This document shows positions 55,803 through 64,000 of a stretch of 64,000 nt of DNA, in pieces. The translations under genes were made by a program, and so were the position numbers. Origin of the DNA: Planctomycetota bacterium (lineage in GTDB: Bacteria > Planctomycetota > Planctomycetia > Pirellulales > PLA5); the NCBI GenBank assembly GCA_003576845.1, contig QEVJ01000036.1:1-64000 (forward strand), read 5' to 3'. Each line of letters starts with the position of its first letter. The stretch's first letter is position 1. The notes under the pieces were generated by a model. That model did no database searches. It had not been told where the DNA came from and saw nothing but the letters and a program-made list of their open reading frames with translations.

Positions 55803-58800
55803 CTACTTTGCCTGGAGCGTGACGTTGTCGATGCCGACGGTTTCGCGGGCGCTGGCGAACGCTTCGACGGTTAGGACGATGCTCGTGACGTTCGAGAGAA
55901 CGGCTTGGAACGTAGCGGGGTCGGTTTCGAACGCTTCGTGCGTGAGGCGGCCGGAGAAGCGGAGCCAGTCTTGGGTTGGGACTTTTTCCGTGGGATGGAA
56001 GAGGTCTTGCTTGAGCGTCGTCTTGCCGTCGCTGATGCTGAGCGTGCCGAAGACGGGATGAGGCTGGCCGCCGGATTTGTCGCTGGGATTCACGTCGATG
56101 GTTTTGGCGTCGAACCAGGCCATACCTTGGTCGAAGTGAGACAGGTCGCCGTGGAAGTTGAGCGGGGCGACGAGCTGCATGTCGCTGCCGGCGGCGTCGC
56201 GGAGAACGAGACAGCCGCCGCCGTTTCCGCCTGTTGGTTGATGCTCGGGGCGCGTGTTCGTGCCGTTGCCGGCGACGGTCCATTCTTCGACTCCCGCGTC
56301 GAACGTGCTCGCGAGCGTGCGGCGATTGTCCGAGCGCGGGACGCCGGCTTCGAGATACGCGAACAGGTCGCGGATTTCGGCTTCGCTGAGCGGGTCGAGG
56401 ACTTTTTCGGGCATGAGCGACTGGTCGGCGGCCTTGAGTTCGTCGATTTCGTCGGCGGCGATGCGGTGCTGAACATTCTTAGCGTCGACGAGCGTGAGGC
56501 CGGCGTCGGTGCGTTCGATGACGACGCCGGTGAGCAACTGCCCGTCGACGGTACGGATGGTACTGGCGGCATATTCCTGGCGGAGGCCGAGATTCGGGTC
56601 GACGACGTTGGCGAGCATGAACGCGCGGTTGCCGCGATCGGCGGTGGTGAGGTCGGGACCGATCTTGTTGCCTTCGCCGTGGAGCGTGTGACAGATGCCG
56701 CAGTGCTTGGTATAGACCGCTTTGCCGTGAGTCGCGTCGCCTGTTTTGCCCGCAAGAAGTCTAGCGACGCGGTTGATTTGCTCCCGCTTTTCCGCGGAAG
56801 TTTGGGCGGAGAACCTGCCGACGTGCTTTTCGAGCGCGGCGGCGAGGGCCGGGTCGTTGTGCTGCTGGATGGCGTGGGCGAGATCGGTGGTGATTTCGGC
56901 GGCAGCGATCTTTTTGGCGGCGACGGCGTCGAGCAACATGGCGGCGGACGATTTGCGCGCGACGAGCATGGAGAGGACGCGGGACTTAAGGGCGGGCTTC
57001 AACGAGCCGGCCCCGGCTAGCAGTCGTGAAGCGATGTCGTCGTCAGCAATCCGCGACAGCGCGCCGAGCGCGGCCAATTGCACGGCGTCGGCGTTGCTAT
57101 TGGCGACGATTCTTCGTAGTGCGTCGGCATCGTTCTTTTGCAGGATCGAGGCGACCGCATCGAGCATTGCGACTCGCTCGCTCGCCGGACGTTGGTCGTC
57201 GGCAGCGATGCGGAGCGCTTCGGCTGCGGCGCGCGTGTTACCGAGCTTCAAGGAGACGCGCACCAGCAAGGGACTCGGCGGGCCGGCGTCCCAAAGCGCT
57301 TCGAGCTGATCCTTGAACTCGTTTGGGACTTTCTTGTTACTGACGATGCCTTGTTCGAAGCCGCGGAGCACCAATTCGCGGTCTTCTTGCGTGGGCGCGA
57401 AGGCGAGCAATCCGCCCGCGAGATTGAAGTCGTCCTCCATCGTCGCAAAACGGCGGGCGACGCGCTCTGTCAAATGCTTGCGGACCAAGGGATGCGCCCA
57501 GAAGTCAGCGTCGGCTGGAATCCACAAGGGACACGAGCACTTGAGATTCCCGATGCCGAATGTGGCGAGTTCCCGTGATTCGACAGCCCACCAGAGCAAC
57601 ATCGGAATGTGCGGGTCGTCAGCGTCTTCGACTCGTTCCGCCAGATTCATCAATAGGACGAGCGACGCCGTCGCGCTGGGCAACCGGCGAAGCGTCGAGG
57701 CCAATTGGCTGCGAACTCGCGGACTCATTTCTCCCTTTGCAAGGTCGCTTAACGCGGAACGAACGCCCGACAATGGTTCCGACCACTCGTCGCAATCGTC
57801 GCCGATCCGCCGCACCGTCCACGCGCGTACTTCGGGATTCTCGTGTTTGAGCAGGCGTAAGACGTCTTCATTCTTCGTGCGTTCGATGCGGTTTCGCGCC
57901 CACAGCGCTTCGAGAGCGCGAGGATGTTCGGGCCTTCGTGCAAGCTTCTCGTCGAGAACGGGCAAGGCGTCCTTGTCCGCACGTTCGCCCAACAGTCGCA
58001 CGGCTTCGCGGCGGTACCAGGCGTTGGGATGTTCGAGCAGCTTGACCAGTTCGGCCGACGATTTCTTGGCGAGGTCGAACCTTTCCGCCCGCGGTGTGCC
58101 TTTTTTGGCGAGGCGATAGATGCGGCCGTTTGTTTTGTTCCAGGTGTCTTCCGGGATGACGTGGTTCGCTCGCACGTCGGTCCAGTCGGCGATGTAGACG
58201 CTGCCATCGGGGGCGAGGGCCAGATCGACCGGGCGGAATTCCGGATCGTCCGTGGTGACGAGCGCGCCGCCGAAGTCGCTCTTGTACGTGCTGCGATCCG
58301 GGATCAGCTTGTGCCAGTAAATCGCGCGGTGCAGCAGGGCACACGTGATGTACTGGTTCTCGATCTCCGGGCCGAACGCGCCGCCTTGATAGACGATGCC
58401 GCCGCACATGACGTGCTCGCCTTGGCTGATCTTCGCGGGGCTGGCATACGGCATGTGCTCGAAGTAACCGTAGGCGTGCGGGTTCGAGAGCGGGCCGTGT
58501 TTGGCGAAGCCTTTGACGTAGTACCCGCCTTGGACCATGTGTAGCCCGCAGGCGCCGCCGAAATTGGTACCGGCGATGATCTCGCCGTGGCGGTCGAAGT
58601 CGACGCCCCAGGTGTTGCCGCCGCCCTCGGCAAAAACTTCGAAGCGCCCGGTGGGCGGATGATAGCGCCAGATGCATTGGTTGAATTCGAGGAAACGGGG
58701 CGCGGGGCGCGGGGTGCGGGGCGCGGGAGAATTCGGGATTCGGGATTCGGGATTCGGGGCAGACTTGCTGTCGCGGTCGGGTTGCAATGCGGCGCTTGGT

Positions 58801-59525
58801 TTGGTTCCCTTCGTGCTGTCCCCCTCCCCGAATCCCGAATCCTGAATCCCGAATCCTGAGTATGTCTGGCCATGCTCATCGACACGCACTTCCACTTTCG
58901 CCCAGACGTTGCTCCCCTGCGCTCCGTAGAGCCAACCGTCGGGGCCGATTTGAAGCGAGTTGGGATAGGCGTGCGAATCTTCCATCCCGAAGCCGGCCAC
59001 GAGAACTTGCGGGTCGCCGTCGGGCACGTCATCGCGATTGCGGTCGGGATAGAAGAGGAGATACGGCGACTGGGCGACGAACACGCCACCGTAGCCGATC
59101 GCCACGCCGGTTGCCATGTTCAGCCCGGCGACGAAATCCTTGAACTTGTCCGCGCGGCCGTCGCCGTCGGTGTCTTCGCAGATCGTAATCCGGTCCGCGC
59201 CCTTCGGCCCGCGCGGCGGCGGCTCCGGCACGCGGTCGAAGCGCGTCCGCATGTACTGATCGACCTTGACCTTCTTGAGCCCGGCCGGGTCGGGATATTG
59301 CAGATACTGAACGACCCACAGCCGACCGCGCTCGTCAAAGTTCATCGCGACGGGCTGCCGAATGTCAGGCTCGCTGGCGACGAGGGAGATTTCGAAGCCC
59401 TCGGCGACCTTAAACGTTTTGAGCGCTTCGTTCGGCGGGGCGGCGTACAATGACGCCGGCAGGGCGAATGCAGCGATGCACAACGGAAGAAACGCAGCCA
59501 GCATAAGCGAATCGAGTCGCTTCAC
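55803..59525 (-). CDS. PVC-type cytochrome c / membrane-bound dehydrogenase-like protein
   Basis: A 1240-aa exported protein. The start is GTG 59525, seven bases after GGAGG; this gives MKRLDSLMLAAFLPLCIAAF as signal peptide. Modules: an NHL/beta-propeller dehydrogenase-like domain ('ISLVASEPDIRQPVAMNFDE', 'ITICEDTDGDGRADKFKDFV', 'YPNSLQIGPDGWLYGAQGSN'; residues about 25-400), an armadillo/HEAT-like stretch ('VKLLEHPNAWYRREAVRLLG', residues about 480-900), then a c-type cytochrome with CGICH (Cys942, Cys945, His946) and 'GNKIGPDLTT', and a C-terminal beta domain. An insertion of about 57 residues near residue 220 is encoded by GGGATTC and GGGGCGC tracts. Family members transport electrons or degrade sugars at the planctomycete surface; the reaction is unknown. 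Confidence 0.9.
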   Translation of the reverse strand: MKRLDSLMLAAFLPLCIAAFALPASLYAAPPNEALKTFKVAEGFEISLVASEPDIRQPVAMNFDERGRLWVVQYLQYPDPAGLKKVKVDQYMRTRFDRVPEPPPRGPKGADRITICEDTDGDGRADKFKDFVAGLNMATGVAIGYGGVFVAQSPYLLFYPDRNRDDVPDGDPQVLVAGFGMEDSHAYPNSLQIGPDGWLYGAQGSNVWAKVEVRVDEHGQTYSGFGIQDSGFGEGDSTKGTKPSAALQPDRDSKSAPNPESRIPNSPAPRTPRPAPRFLEFNQCIWRYHPPTGRFEVFAEGGGNTWGVDFDRHGEIIAGTNFGGACGLHMVQGGYYVKGFAKHGPLSNPHAYGYFEHMPYASPAKISQGEHVMCGGIVYQGGAFGPEIENQYITCALLHRAIYWHKLIPDRSTYKSDFGGALVTTDDPEFRPVDLALAPDGSVYIADWTDVRANHVIPEDTWNKTNGRIYRLAKKGTPRAERFDLAKKSSAELVKLLEHPNAWYRREAVRLLGERADKDALPVLDEKLARRPEHPRALEALWARNRIERTKNEDVLRLLKHENPEVRAWTVRRIGDDCDEWSEPLSGVRSALSDLAKGEMSPRVRSQLASTLRRLPSATASLVLLMNLAERVEDADDPHIPMLLWWAVESRELATFGIGNLKCSCPLWIPADADFWAHPLVRKHLTERVARRFATMEDDFNLAGGLLAFAPTQEDRELVLRGFEQGIVSNKKVPNEFKDQLEALWDAGPPSPLLVRVSLKLGNTRAAAEALRIAADDQRPASERVAMLDAVASILQKNDADALRRIVANSNADAVQLAALGALSRIADDDIASRLLAGAGSLKPALKSRVLSMLVARKSSAAMLLDAVAAKKIAAAEITTDLAHAIQQHNDPALAAALEKHVGRFSAQTSAEKREQINRVARLLAGKTGDATHGKAVYTKHCGICHTLHGEGNKIGPDLTTADRGNRAFMLANVVDPNLGLRQEYAASTIRTVDGQLLTGVVIERTDAGLTLVDAKNVQHRIAADEIDELKAADQSLMPEKVLDPLSEAEIRDLFAYLEAGVPRSDNRRTLASTFDAGVEEWTVAGNGTNTRPEHQPTGGNGGGCLVLRDAAGSDMQLVAPLNFHGDLSHFDQGMAWFDAKTIDVNPSDKSGGQPHPVFGTLSISDGKTTLKQDLFHPTEKVPTQDWLRFSGRLTHEAFETDPATFQAVLSNVTSIVLTVEAFASARETVGIDNVTLQAK
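58690..58862. repeat. GGGATTC / GGGGCGC tract inside the cytochrome gene
   Basis: GGGGCGCGGGGTGCGGGGCGC, then GGGATTC repeated three times (58737-58757), and on the far side CCCGAATCC-type repeats (58818-58858). It is in frame and adds about 57 low-complexity residues (F-G-I-Q-D-S-G-F-G, N-P-E-S-R-I-P-N-S) to the propeller domain. Confidence 0.8.
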
Positions 59526-59647
59526 GAGAGACCTCCGACGGCAAGTGTTCGCCGCGCGTCGCGCGGCCAGAGTCAGGCCACATTTTAGTCCAAGGCCGGG
59601 GGGCGATGTACTATGGCCTGACGCGTGGGCGATGCGTGGTCGATCTC

Positions 59648-59983
59648 TCATCCGCTCGCATATTCCCGCTCGACCTTGGCGACGCGGAGGTTGAAGCGCT
59701 GGTACCAGACTTCGCGGCCGAGTTTCTGGGCCGCGAGATGCTCGGCATCGGCTTTCCAACGGGCGATCGATTCTTCGTCCCGCCAATAAGAAACGGTGAT
59801 CCCAAAGCCGTCCACCCCGCGCGCCGACTCGACGCCGAGAAACCCGTCCTGCTCTGCGGCCAGTTCCAACATTCGCGCGGCCATCGCGGCGTAACCATCG
59901 TCGCGATCGCCCGGCGCTGCGCGCTGCGAGGAGAAGATGACGGCGTAATAAGATTTTGCGCGTTCGGCCGCCATCTTTCTCAC
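59648..59983 (-). CDS. ABM-family monooxygenase-like protein
   Basis: A 111-aa small ferredoxin-like fold protein (antibiotic biosynthesis monooxygenase type). 'YYAVIFSSQRAAPGDRDDGY', 'MLELAAEQDGFLGVESARGV', 'GFGITVSYWRDEESIARWKA', 'HLAAQKLGREVWYQRFNLRV' match the family in order and length. Start MRKMAAE (59983) or M at 59974. Cytoplasmic; may act on quinone or heme-like substrates, but none is known here. It stands between the cytochrome and the ELW-repeat gene, all on the minus strand, with gaps of 122 and 251 bp. Confidence 0.88.
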   Translation of the reverse strand: MRKMAAERAKSYYAVIFSSQRAAPGDRDDGYAAMAARMLELAAEQDGFLGVESARGVDGFGITVSYWRDEESIARWKADAEHLAAQKLGREVWYQRFNLRVAKVEREYASG

Positions 59984-60234
59984 TCAACGGCGCGAAACGA
60001 ATCCCGCGCCAATGACCGGCGTTACTTGCCTCGAATTACTTCTTCCGCAGATTACAGAAACATAGATTGTCCTGCAAGCGAATACAGAGCTTGCCACAGG
60101 GCACAACGTTGTGCGAGCAAATGGCGCGGTCCTTCCGTTCGGAAGTCGTGAGGCTTGCTGGTTTCCTTGTATTCGTCCCACTCTTTCGCCTGAATGCACA
60201 TCCTGGCGGCCCTGTTATGCTTGCTACCTTTGTC

Positions 60235-62040
60235 CTAATTGCGGCGTACTTGGCGCGATTGTCGCGCGCTATGCCGCATCGAATCCGACAAGACTTCGAG
60301 CACTTCGGCATTCGGGCGGTTGACTTTGGTCTCCGCCTCGAAGTGTTTACGGCGCGACGTTGCAGTCAACGTCAGGCTTTCTCGCCGTTGATCGACGACA
60401 GTATCAACCGCCGCCGCAATTTGCGCGCTCGCGACATGCGGCGCGACGCGTGGACGCTGCACCGCAGTACCTGCCATGTCGCCGGTCAGTCCGTCGGTGG
60501 TCAAGTCGAACGAATCTCGGACGAAAAGAATGTCGCGGATTGTCACTTCACCATCGCGGTCCGCGTCCCTGCGGTCTGGCGCTCCTTGAAGAAAACGCGG
60601 AGCCCGAATCATCGCCGCGACGTCGCCTAAGTCAACCGATCCGTCCTCATTTACGTCGGCGTCGGCGAACTGAGTCTCGGGTTCGATCTTCCACAACTCT
60701 CGTGGGCCGTATCCGTAGGGATCGCCGGCGAAAAAGTAGAGTCGGTTGCCCGCCGGAATCAATTCGAATTGAGCCGTAAAGTAATCCAAATCATCGGGGA
60801 AGAAGTCGAGAACCTTCTGAGTTCCATCCGTCGTCCCGTCGCTCGTCCACAACACCCAGCCTTCGATGCCGTGATGCGCGGTGAAGAACAGTCGGTCCCC
60901 GACTGTTACGAATTGCGGGTCGCCGACATAGTCGCCATCGCTTATGGTTGTCACGCGCTTGACGAGTCGCGTACCCTTTTGCGTGCCGTCCGTGACCCAA
61001 AGCTCTTCGCCGAAGTCCCGGAAATAAATCTCATCGCGAATCTTCGCGAGCATTGCCGCTTGGACTTTGTTCTGGCTTTCTTGGCCGTACGCATCGGCAA
61101 TGATCTCAAGCTCTTGGCCGTCGTAGCGATACAGATAGGGGTCGAGAACGAAAAGCACTGAGTCGCCGAGGCCGGTGAAGAATGGATCGCTCTCTTGCGC
61201 TGGATATGTATCGGGAATGACTACCGTTCCCTCCGCCGTTCCATCGCTCGTCCAATAGCTGCCGCGACGTCCGTAGATCGGGTCGTGAACGACATATTGA
61301 AAGTAGAGCGTGCCCGATACGCTCACCAGGCGCTCTGGTCGCTCGGAACCGGCAGAAGGACCTGTAGCATTCCCGATGGCACGAACCAATCGAGACCCGG
61401 CCGCCGTTCCATCAGTCACCCACAACTCGCTTCCATCTGCAACCGTCCTATCGACGTAGAACAGCTTGTCGCCCGCAGCCGTTAGTTGACTGGGTTCCAG
61501 CCCCGGCCAATCGGTGTCGGAGACGATCGGCGAAGTTCCCGCTTCCGTGCCGTCGCTTTGAAAGATGCGCGGACCGAGTGTCGGGTGCGTGGCGACAAAA
61601 TGGAGAGCACCATTAAACATCTCGAACGAACGCGGAGACGACGCATCCGGACCGGGAGAGATATCGGCGACGAGATATGTGCCCTGCGGCGTGCCGTCGG
61701 AGCGCCAAAGCTCCGTGCCCGAGTCACCGTCGTACGCACTAAAGTATAAAATGTCGCTTGGGCGATAAGCCGGTGTGGGCGGATATTGGTTCGTCAAAGA
61801 TTGAAAGCCGGACCGCAATAATTGCGTGCCGCCGGGGCTCCCATCGGTCGACCACAATTCAACTTCTGGTGCGGCGCCGATCCTAAAAAGCAACTTGTCG
61901 CCGGCCGTGCCGATCACGGAACAACAGCTTCCCGACTCAACGGGAAAAACCCCGACCAAAGTCGCCGTAAGCGAAAGCAGCGAACGATCTTCCAGGGTCT
62001 CGACGGCAAGGCGGCGTTTATGGCGACTCGTGCGACTCAA
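60235..62040 (-). CDS. ELWxTDGTxxGT-repeat protein with dockerin
   Basis: A 601-aa surface protein. The N-terminus has the planctomycete export motif 'RRLAVETLEDRSLLSLTA'. Then seven or so repeats of the form E-L-W-x-T/S-D-G-T-x-x-G-T ('ELWSTDGSPGGTQLLR', 'ELWRSDGTPQGTYLVAD', 'ELWVTDGTAAGSRLV', 'ELWVTDGTQKGTRLV', 'VLWTSDGTTDGTQKVL'), a beta-propeller-like fold, end near residue 450. A dockerin follows ('DADVNEDGSVDLGDVAAMIR', 'DADRDGEVTIRDILFVRDSF'). The last 90 residues are basic and low in motif. Enzymatic activity is not indicated; a substrate- or cell-binding role is likely. Confidence 0.88.
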   Translation of the reverse strand: MSRTSRHKRRLAVETLEDRSLLSLTATLVGVFPVESGSCCSVIGTAGDKLLFRIGAAPEVELWSTDGSPGGTQLLRSGFQSLTNQYPPTPAYRPSDILYFSAYDGDSGTELWRSDGTPQGTYLVADISPGPDASSPRSFEMFNGALHFVATHPTLGPRIFQSDGTEAGTSPIVSDTDWPGLEPSQLTAAGDKLFYVDRTVADGSELWVTDGTAAGSRLVRAIGNATGPSAGSERPERLVSVSGTLYFQYVVHDPIYGRRGSYWTSDGTAEGTVVIPDTYPAQESDPFFTGLGDSVLFVLDPYLYRYDGQELEIIADAYGQESQNKVQAAMLAKIRDEIYFRDFGEELWVTDGTQKGTRLVKRVTTISDGDYVGDPQFVTVGDRLFFTAHHGIEGWVLWTSDGTTDGTQKVLDFFPDDLDYFTAQFELIPAGNRLYFFAGDPYGYGPRELWKIEPETQFADADVNEDGSVDLGDVAAMIRAPRFLQGAPDRRDADRDGEVTIRDILFVRDSFDLTTDGLTGDMAGTAVQRPRVAPHVASAQIAAAVDTVVDQRRESLTLTATSRRKHFEAETKVNRPNAEVLEVLSDSMRHSARQSRQVRRN

Positions 62041-62395
62041 GGCGAAGCTCCTGTGATCTGAATTCCCCTATTGTAACCTCGGTGCGCCGAGGTCGAAGGC
62101 GTCGGCGTCACGTCCTGGCTCCGCGCCTAAGAGCACAGTTACCGTCGGGCCTGGGTGGACTTCGGGTCACCTCTACTCACATTTCAAAAAATCTTCCCCG
62201 CTCCCCAAGATTCTCCCAAGCCCGGCGAATGGCCTATTGTCGGCGCGTCTGTTCGGGCGTGGCCGCGGCTTTCGTTTGGGTTCGTTTGGTTGGGTGTCGC
62301 TTCTTTGGCCGTCGACGGCCGCACGTCGGGCATTCGCACGCCTGCCGGCTTGAGGGTTCGCCGACCTCGTTCGCTCTTTGTGGGGAGAATTCGTC
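62041..62395. other. Intergenic, no supported gene
   Basis: 355 bp between divergent genes. Short frames are present, but none is convincing. It probably holds promoters of the ELW-repeat gene (minus) and the coiled-coil gene (plus). Only a weak purine-rich stretch (GGGGAGAA at 62382-62389) precedes the coiled-coil start. Confidence 0.5.
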
Positions 62396-63211
62396 ATGTT
62401 GTGCAAGAAATTCATCGTGACCGCCGCAGGGCTGCTGCTGGTCGGGGGAATCGTGATGGGCACGGAGGCTTACAGCTATCTGACGACCGGGTGGAATCGG
62501 GCGTCGAGGGCCGTCAAGGACCAGGTGCCCGTCTCGTTCGAGCTGGATCGCGCCCGCAACATGCTGCCGGGCTTGGACCGCGAGATCGAACGCTGCATGC
62601 ACACGGTCGCCAAGGAAGAGGCGGCCATCGAGCAACTCGAACGGGACGTCGACAAGCGGCAGGCCGCTCTCTCGAAGGCCGAGCAGTCGATGCTCAAGCT
62701 CCGCGGCGATCTGGCCAGCGGCAAGAACGAGTTCGAATACGGCGGGCGGAAGTTTTCGGTCGTTCAAGTGAAGACCGATCTCGCCTCGCGGCTGTCGGCG
62801 TGCAAAACGCGCAAGGGCACGATCGACAACATGCAGCAGATTCTGAACGCCCGCCGCAGCGGCCTCGACGCGGCCCGGCAGAAGCTCGCCGAGATGCAAT
62901 CGGCCCGTACGCAATTGGTCGTTGACATCGAGAATCTCGAAGCGCGGCTGAAGATGGTGGAAGTGGCCCAAACGGCGGCGGGCTTCAAGTTCGACGACAG
63001 CAATCTTTCGCGGACTCGCGAGTTGGTCGCCGACGTGAGCGCCCGGCTCGATGTGATGTCGAAGCTGTCGCAGCTCGAAACGACGGGCGGCGAAATTCCG
63101 GTCGATGCCCCGACGGCGGTCGACGTGACCGACCAGGTGGCCGAGTATTTCGGCGAAACGACCGGCGATGCGGCCAAGGTTGCGAACGTCGCGACGAGCG
63201 AGGCGAAGTAA
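62396..63211 (+). CDS. Membrane-anchored coiled-coil protein
   Basis: A 271-aa protein. Helix 1 (residues about 5-24, 'KFIVTAAGLLLVGGIVMGTE') is a membrane anchor or uncleaved signal. Residues 55-180 form heptad-rich coiled coil ('REIERCMHTVAKEEAAIEQL', 'ALSKAEQSMLKLRGDLASGK', 'RKGTIDNMQQILNARRSGLD', 'SARTQLVVDIENLEARLKMV'). A C-terminal acidic tail ends 'DAAKVANVATSEAK'. The arrangement resembles PspA-like or lipid-binding envelope proteins often seen in planctomycetes. No enzyme motif. ATG 62396, ribosome site GGGGAGA. Confidence 0.75.
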   Translation: MLCKKFIVTAAGLLLVGGIVMGTEAYSYLTTGWNRASRAVKDQVPVSFELDRARNMLPGLDREIERCMHTVAKEEAAIEQLERDVDKRQAALSKAEQSMLKLRGDLASGKNEFEYGGRKFSVVQVKTDLASRLSACKTRKGTIDNMQQILNARRSGLDAARQKLAEMQSARTQLVVDIENLEARLKMVEVAQTAAGFKFDDSNLSRTRELVADVSARLDVMSKLSQLETTGGEIPVDAPTAVDVTDQVAEYFGETTGDAAKVANVATSEAK

Positions 63212-63215
63212 CGGC

Positions 63216-63378
63216 ACGAGGGTCGCGGGGTTCGGGGCGCGGGGCTCGGGAAATGCAGCACGTGGACTTGCCTTCCCCGAATCCCGACCCCCGAAACCCG
63301 AATCCTCGCCCTCAACCGCAGCCCCCAATCCCCAGCCCCCAATCCCCAGCCCCGCGCCCCGAGCCCCGCGCCCCTCTC
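63216..63378. repeat. Long GGGATTC / CCCCAATCC repeat tract
   Basis: About 160 bp of tandem-like blocks: GGTTCGGGGCGCGGGGCTCG, CCCCGAATCCCGACCCCCGA, AATCCCCAGCCCCCAATCCC and GAGCCCCGCGCCCC. It fills almost the whole gap between two genes. Confidence 0.75.
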
Positions 63379-63380
63379 CG

Positions 63381-64000
63381 ATGTTCCAGCCTTGGCGAAT
63401 GCAACTGCGGCAGGCGGAAGCTGCCTGGAAGGCCGGGCAGTTGGACGAGGCGACTCGCCTGCTCGCCAAGGACGAGTTGAGTTCGTACCTACCGGCCAAA
63501 GACGTGACGCTCGCGGTTGCGTCGGCTCTCGTCGAGCGCGGCCAGAAGCACGCCCAACTCGGCGACACGCTCGCCGGGTGGCGCGACCTGGAAACGGCCC
63601 TGACGCTCTCGGGCGAAACTGCCGCACTTACCGAGTTGCGCCGACAACTCATCGAACAGGCCCATGCGGAGGCGGAGCGTTATCTCGTGGCGGAAGACGC
63701 GACGGCCGCGCTGGCGTGTCTCGAACGGTTGCGGCGGCGCGATTGCGACACCCCCGCCACGCGGCTCTTGGAACAAGTCGCCAAGCGAATGCTCGCCGCG
63801 GGGCGGCTGATGCGGCTGGGTGATTTTGCGGCTGCCGAAGCGGAGCTGGCCGCCGCGTGCAAGCTGCGGCCGGACCTCCGGTCGTTGGAAAACCGCCTGA
63901 ATCAGTGTAGGGTACAGTTAGGCGAGAGTCGGGCGTTGTGGACCCGGCTCAACCAGGCTGTTGCCGGCGGCGATTGGTCGGCAGCGAACTTGGCGTGCGA
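63381..64000 (+). CDS. TPR-like repeat protein (3' end beyond window)
   Basis: The first 206 residues of a helical repeat protein that stays open to the window end. ATG 63381, directly after a C-rich repeat tract. Repeated pattern of about 34 residues: 'RQAEAAWKAGQLDEATRLLA', 'VASALVERGQKHAQLGDTLA', 'GWRDLETALTLSGETAALTE', 'AAEAELAAACKLRPDLRSLE', resembling tetratricopeptide repeats. No signal peptide. Adjacent to the coiled-coil protein on the same strand, so possibly its partner. The missing C-terminus may hold a kinase, FHA or other domain. Confidence 0.7.
   Translation, partial: MFQPWRMQLRQAEAAWKAGQLDEATRLLAKDELSSYLPAKDVTLAVASALVERGQKHAQLGDTLAGWRDLETALTLSGETAALTELRRQLIEQAHAEAERYLVAEDATAALACLERLRRRDCDTPATRLLEQVAKRMLAAGRLMRLGDFAAAEAELAAACKLRPDLRSLENRLNQCRVQLGESRALWTRLNQAVAGGDWSAANLAC

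Noticed and set aside
58690-58862. CRISPR array or tandem-repeat RNA
   Set aside because: Units are 7 bases long, without spacers, and lie inside an open reading frame. This is simple-repeat expansion.
59605-59640. A fourth copy of the 60-bp hairpin at 'ggcctgacgcgtggg'
   Set aside because: Only the GGCCTGAC octamer is present, with no GTCAGG partner within 80 bp.
60052-60201. A 49-codon minus-strand frame (MCIQAKEWDEYKETS..) downstream of the ELW-repeat gene
   Set aside because: Composition looks protein-like, but the frame is short, has no evident ribosome site and no known family; the evidence is too thin to list. Ribosome profiling or conservation could change this.

Overview
The window is high-GC bacterial DNA with the protein repertoire of a planctomycete, probably of the Pirellulales. 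The evidence is the combination of a formylglycine sulfatase with a C-terminal carbohydrate-binding-like domain, Tat-exported Gfo/Idh/MocA and enolase-superfamily enzymes, PEP-CTERM proteins with dockerin repeats, a very long PVC-type cytochrome c protein, an 'ELWxTDGTxxGT' repeat protein starting with the LEDRSLLS motif, and many hypothetical secreted proteins. No ribosomal marker is present, so the genus is not determined. Gene order is mosaic: short operons alternate with single genes on both strands, and several families of dispersed non-coding repeats sit between them.

Layout. 1-1.8 kb: a decayed ISKra4-like transposase with two frameshifts. 1.9-5.5 kb: a four-gene surface-glycan cassette (glycosyltransferase, TIGR04325-like methyltransferase, cupin, DegT/DnrJ/EryC1-type sugar aminotransferase) with very short gaps and one ATGA overlap. 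5.6-7.2 kb: a mobile-element graveyard of two transposase fragments and a frameshifted tyrosine integrase abutting the 3' end of tRNA-Val(UAC). 7.5-16.5 kb: an FdhF/YdeP-like molybdopterin oxidoreductase, tRNA-guanine transglycosylase (tgt) convergent with an HDOD/degenerate-GGDEF protein, a BON-domain protein and a long glycosyltransferase. 16.5-19.4 kb: a quinol-dependent nitric oxide reductase (norB/norZ) divergent from an Rrf2-family regulator, with a dyad between them. 19.5-23.1 kb: a three-gene operon (one-TM Pro/Ala-rich protein, CpsD/MinD-like ATPase with an abnormal P-loop, ExeA-like AAA ATPase), probably for polysaccharide or surface export. 23.3-28.3 kb: cobalamin-dependent methionine synthase (metH) and a glucose-dehydrogenase-like MDR enzyme.

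28.4-45.6 kb is accessory: a HELAH metalloprotein, a LysM-CHAP protein without signal peptide, a Rieske ferredoxin, a Tat Gfo/Idh/MocA oxidoreductase followed by a sulfatase, an orphan hypothetical protein, a chromate transporter, PEP-CTERM proteins, a Tat enolase-superfamily enzyme, a class-I aminotransferase that has lost its N-terminus, a methyltransferase, a matrixin protease and a prenyltransferase-like alpha/alpha-barrel protein. 46-51 kb: two paralogous small membrane proteins, then a LolD-like ABC ATPase with a 1171-residue FtsX-type permease. 51-64 kb: YbaN-like and YceH-like proteins, a frameshifted PEP-CTERM/dockerin protein, small hypothetical proteins, the giant PVC cytochrome, an ABM monooxygenase, an ELWxTDGT-repeat protein, a coiled-coil membrane protein and a TPR-like protein cut by the window end.

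The most unusual signal is the set of dispersed repeats: three roughly 60-bp hairpins with the ends GTCAGG..CCTGAC, three GCCCCCGGTG hairpins, a GTGGGCCTCGCTTCGCTCG family, two copies of a 'cgcagaggtcgcgg' element, and decayed heptamer-like tracts (GGGATTC, GGGGCGC, GGGGACT types). The heptamer-like tracts occur between genes and also in frame inside three coding sequences. No CRISPR array, rRNA or complete phage was seen.
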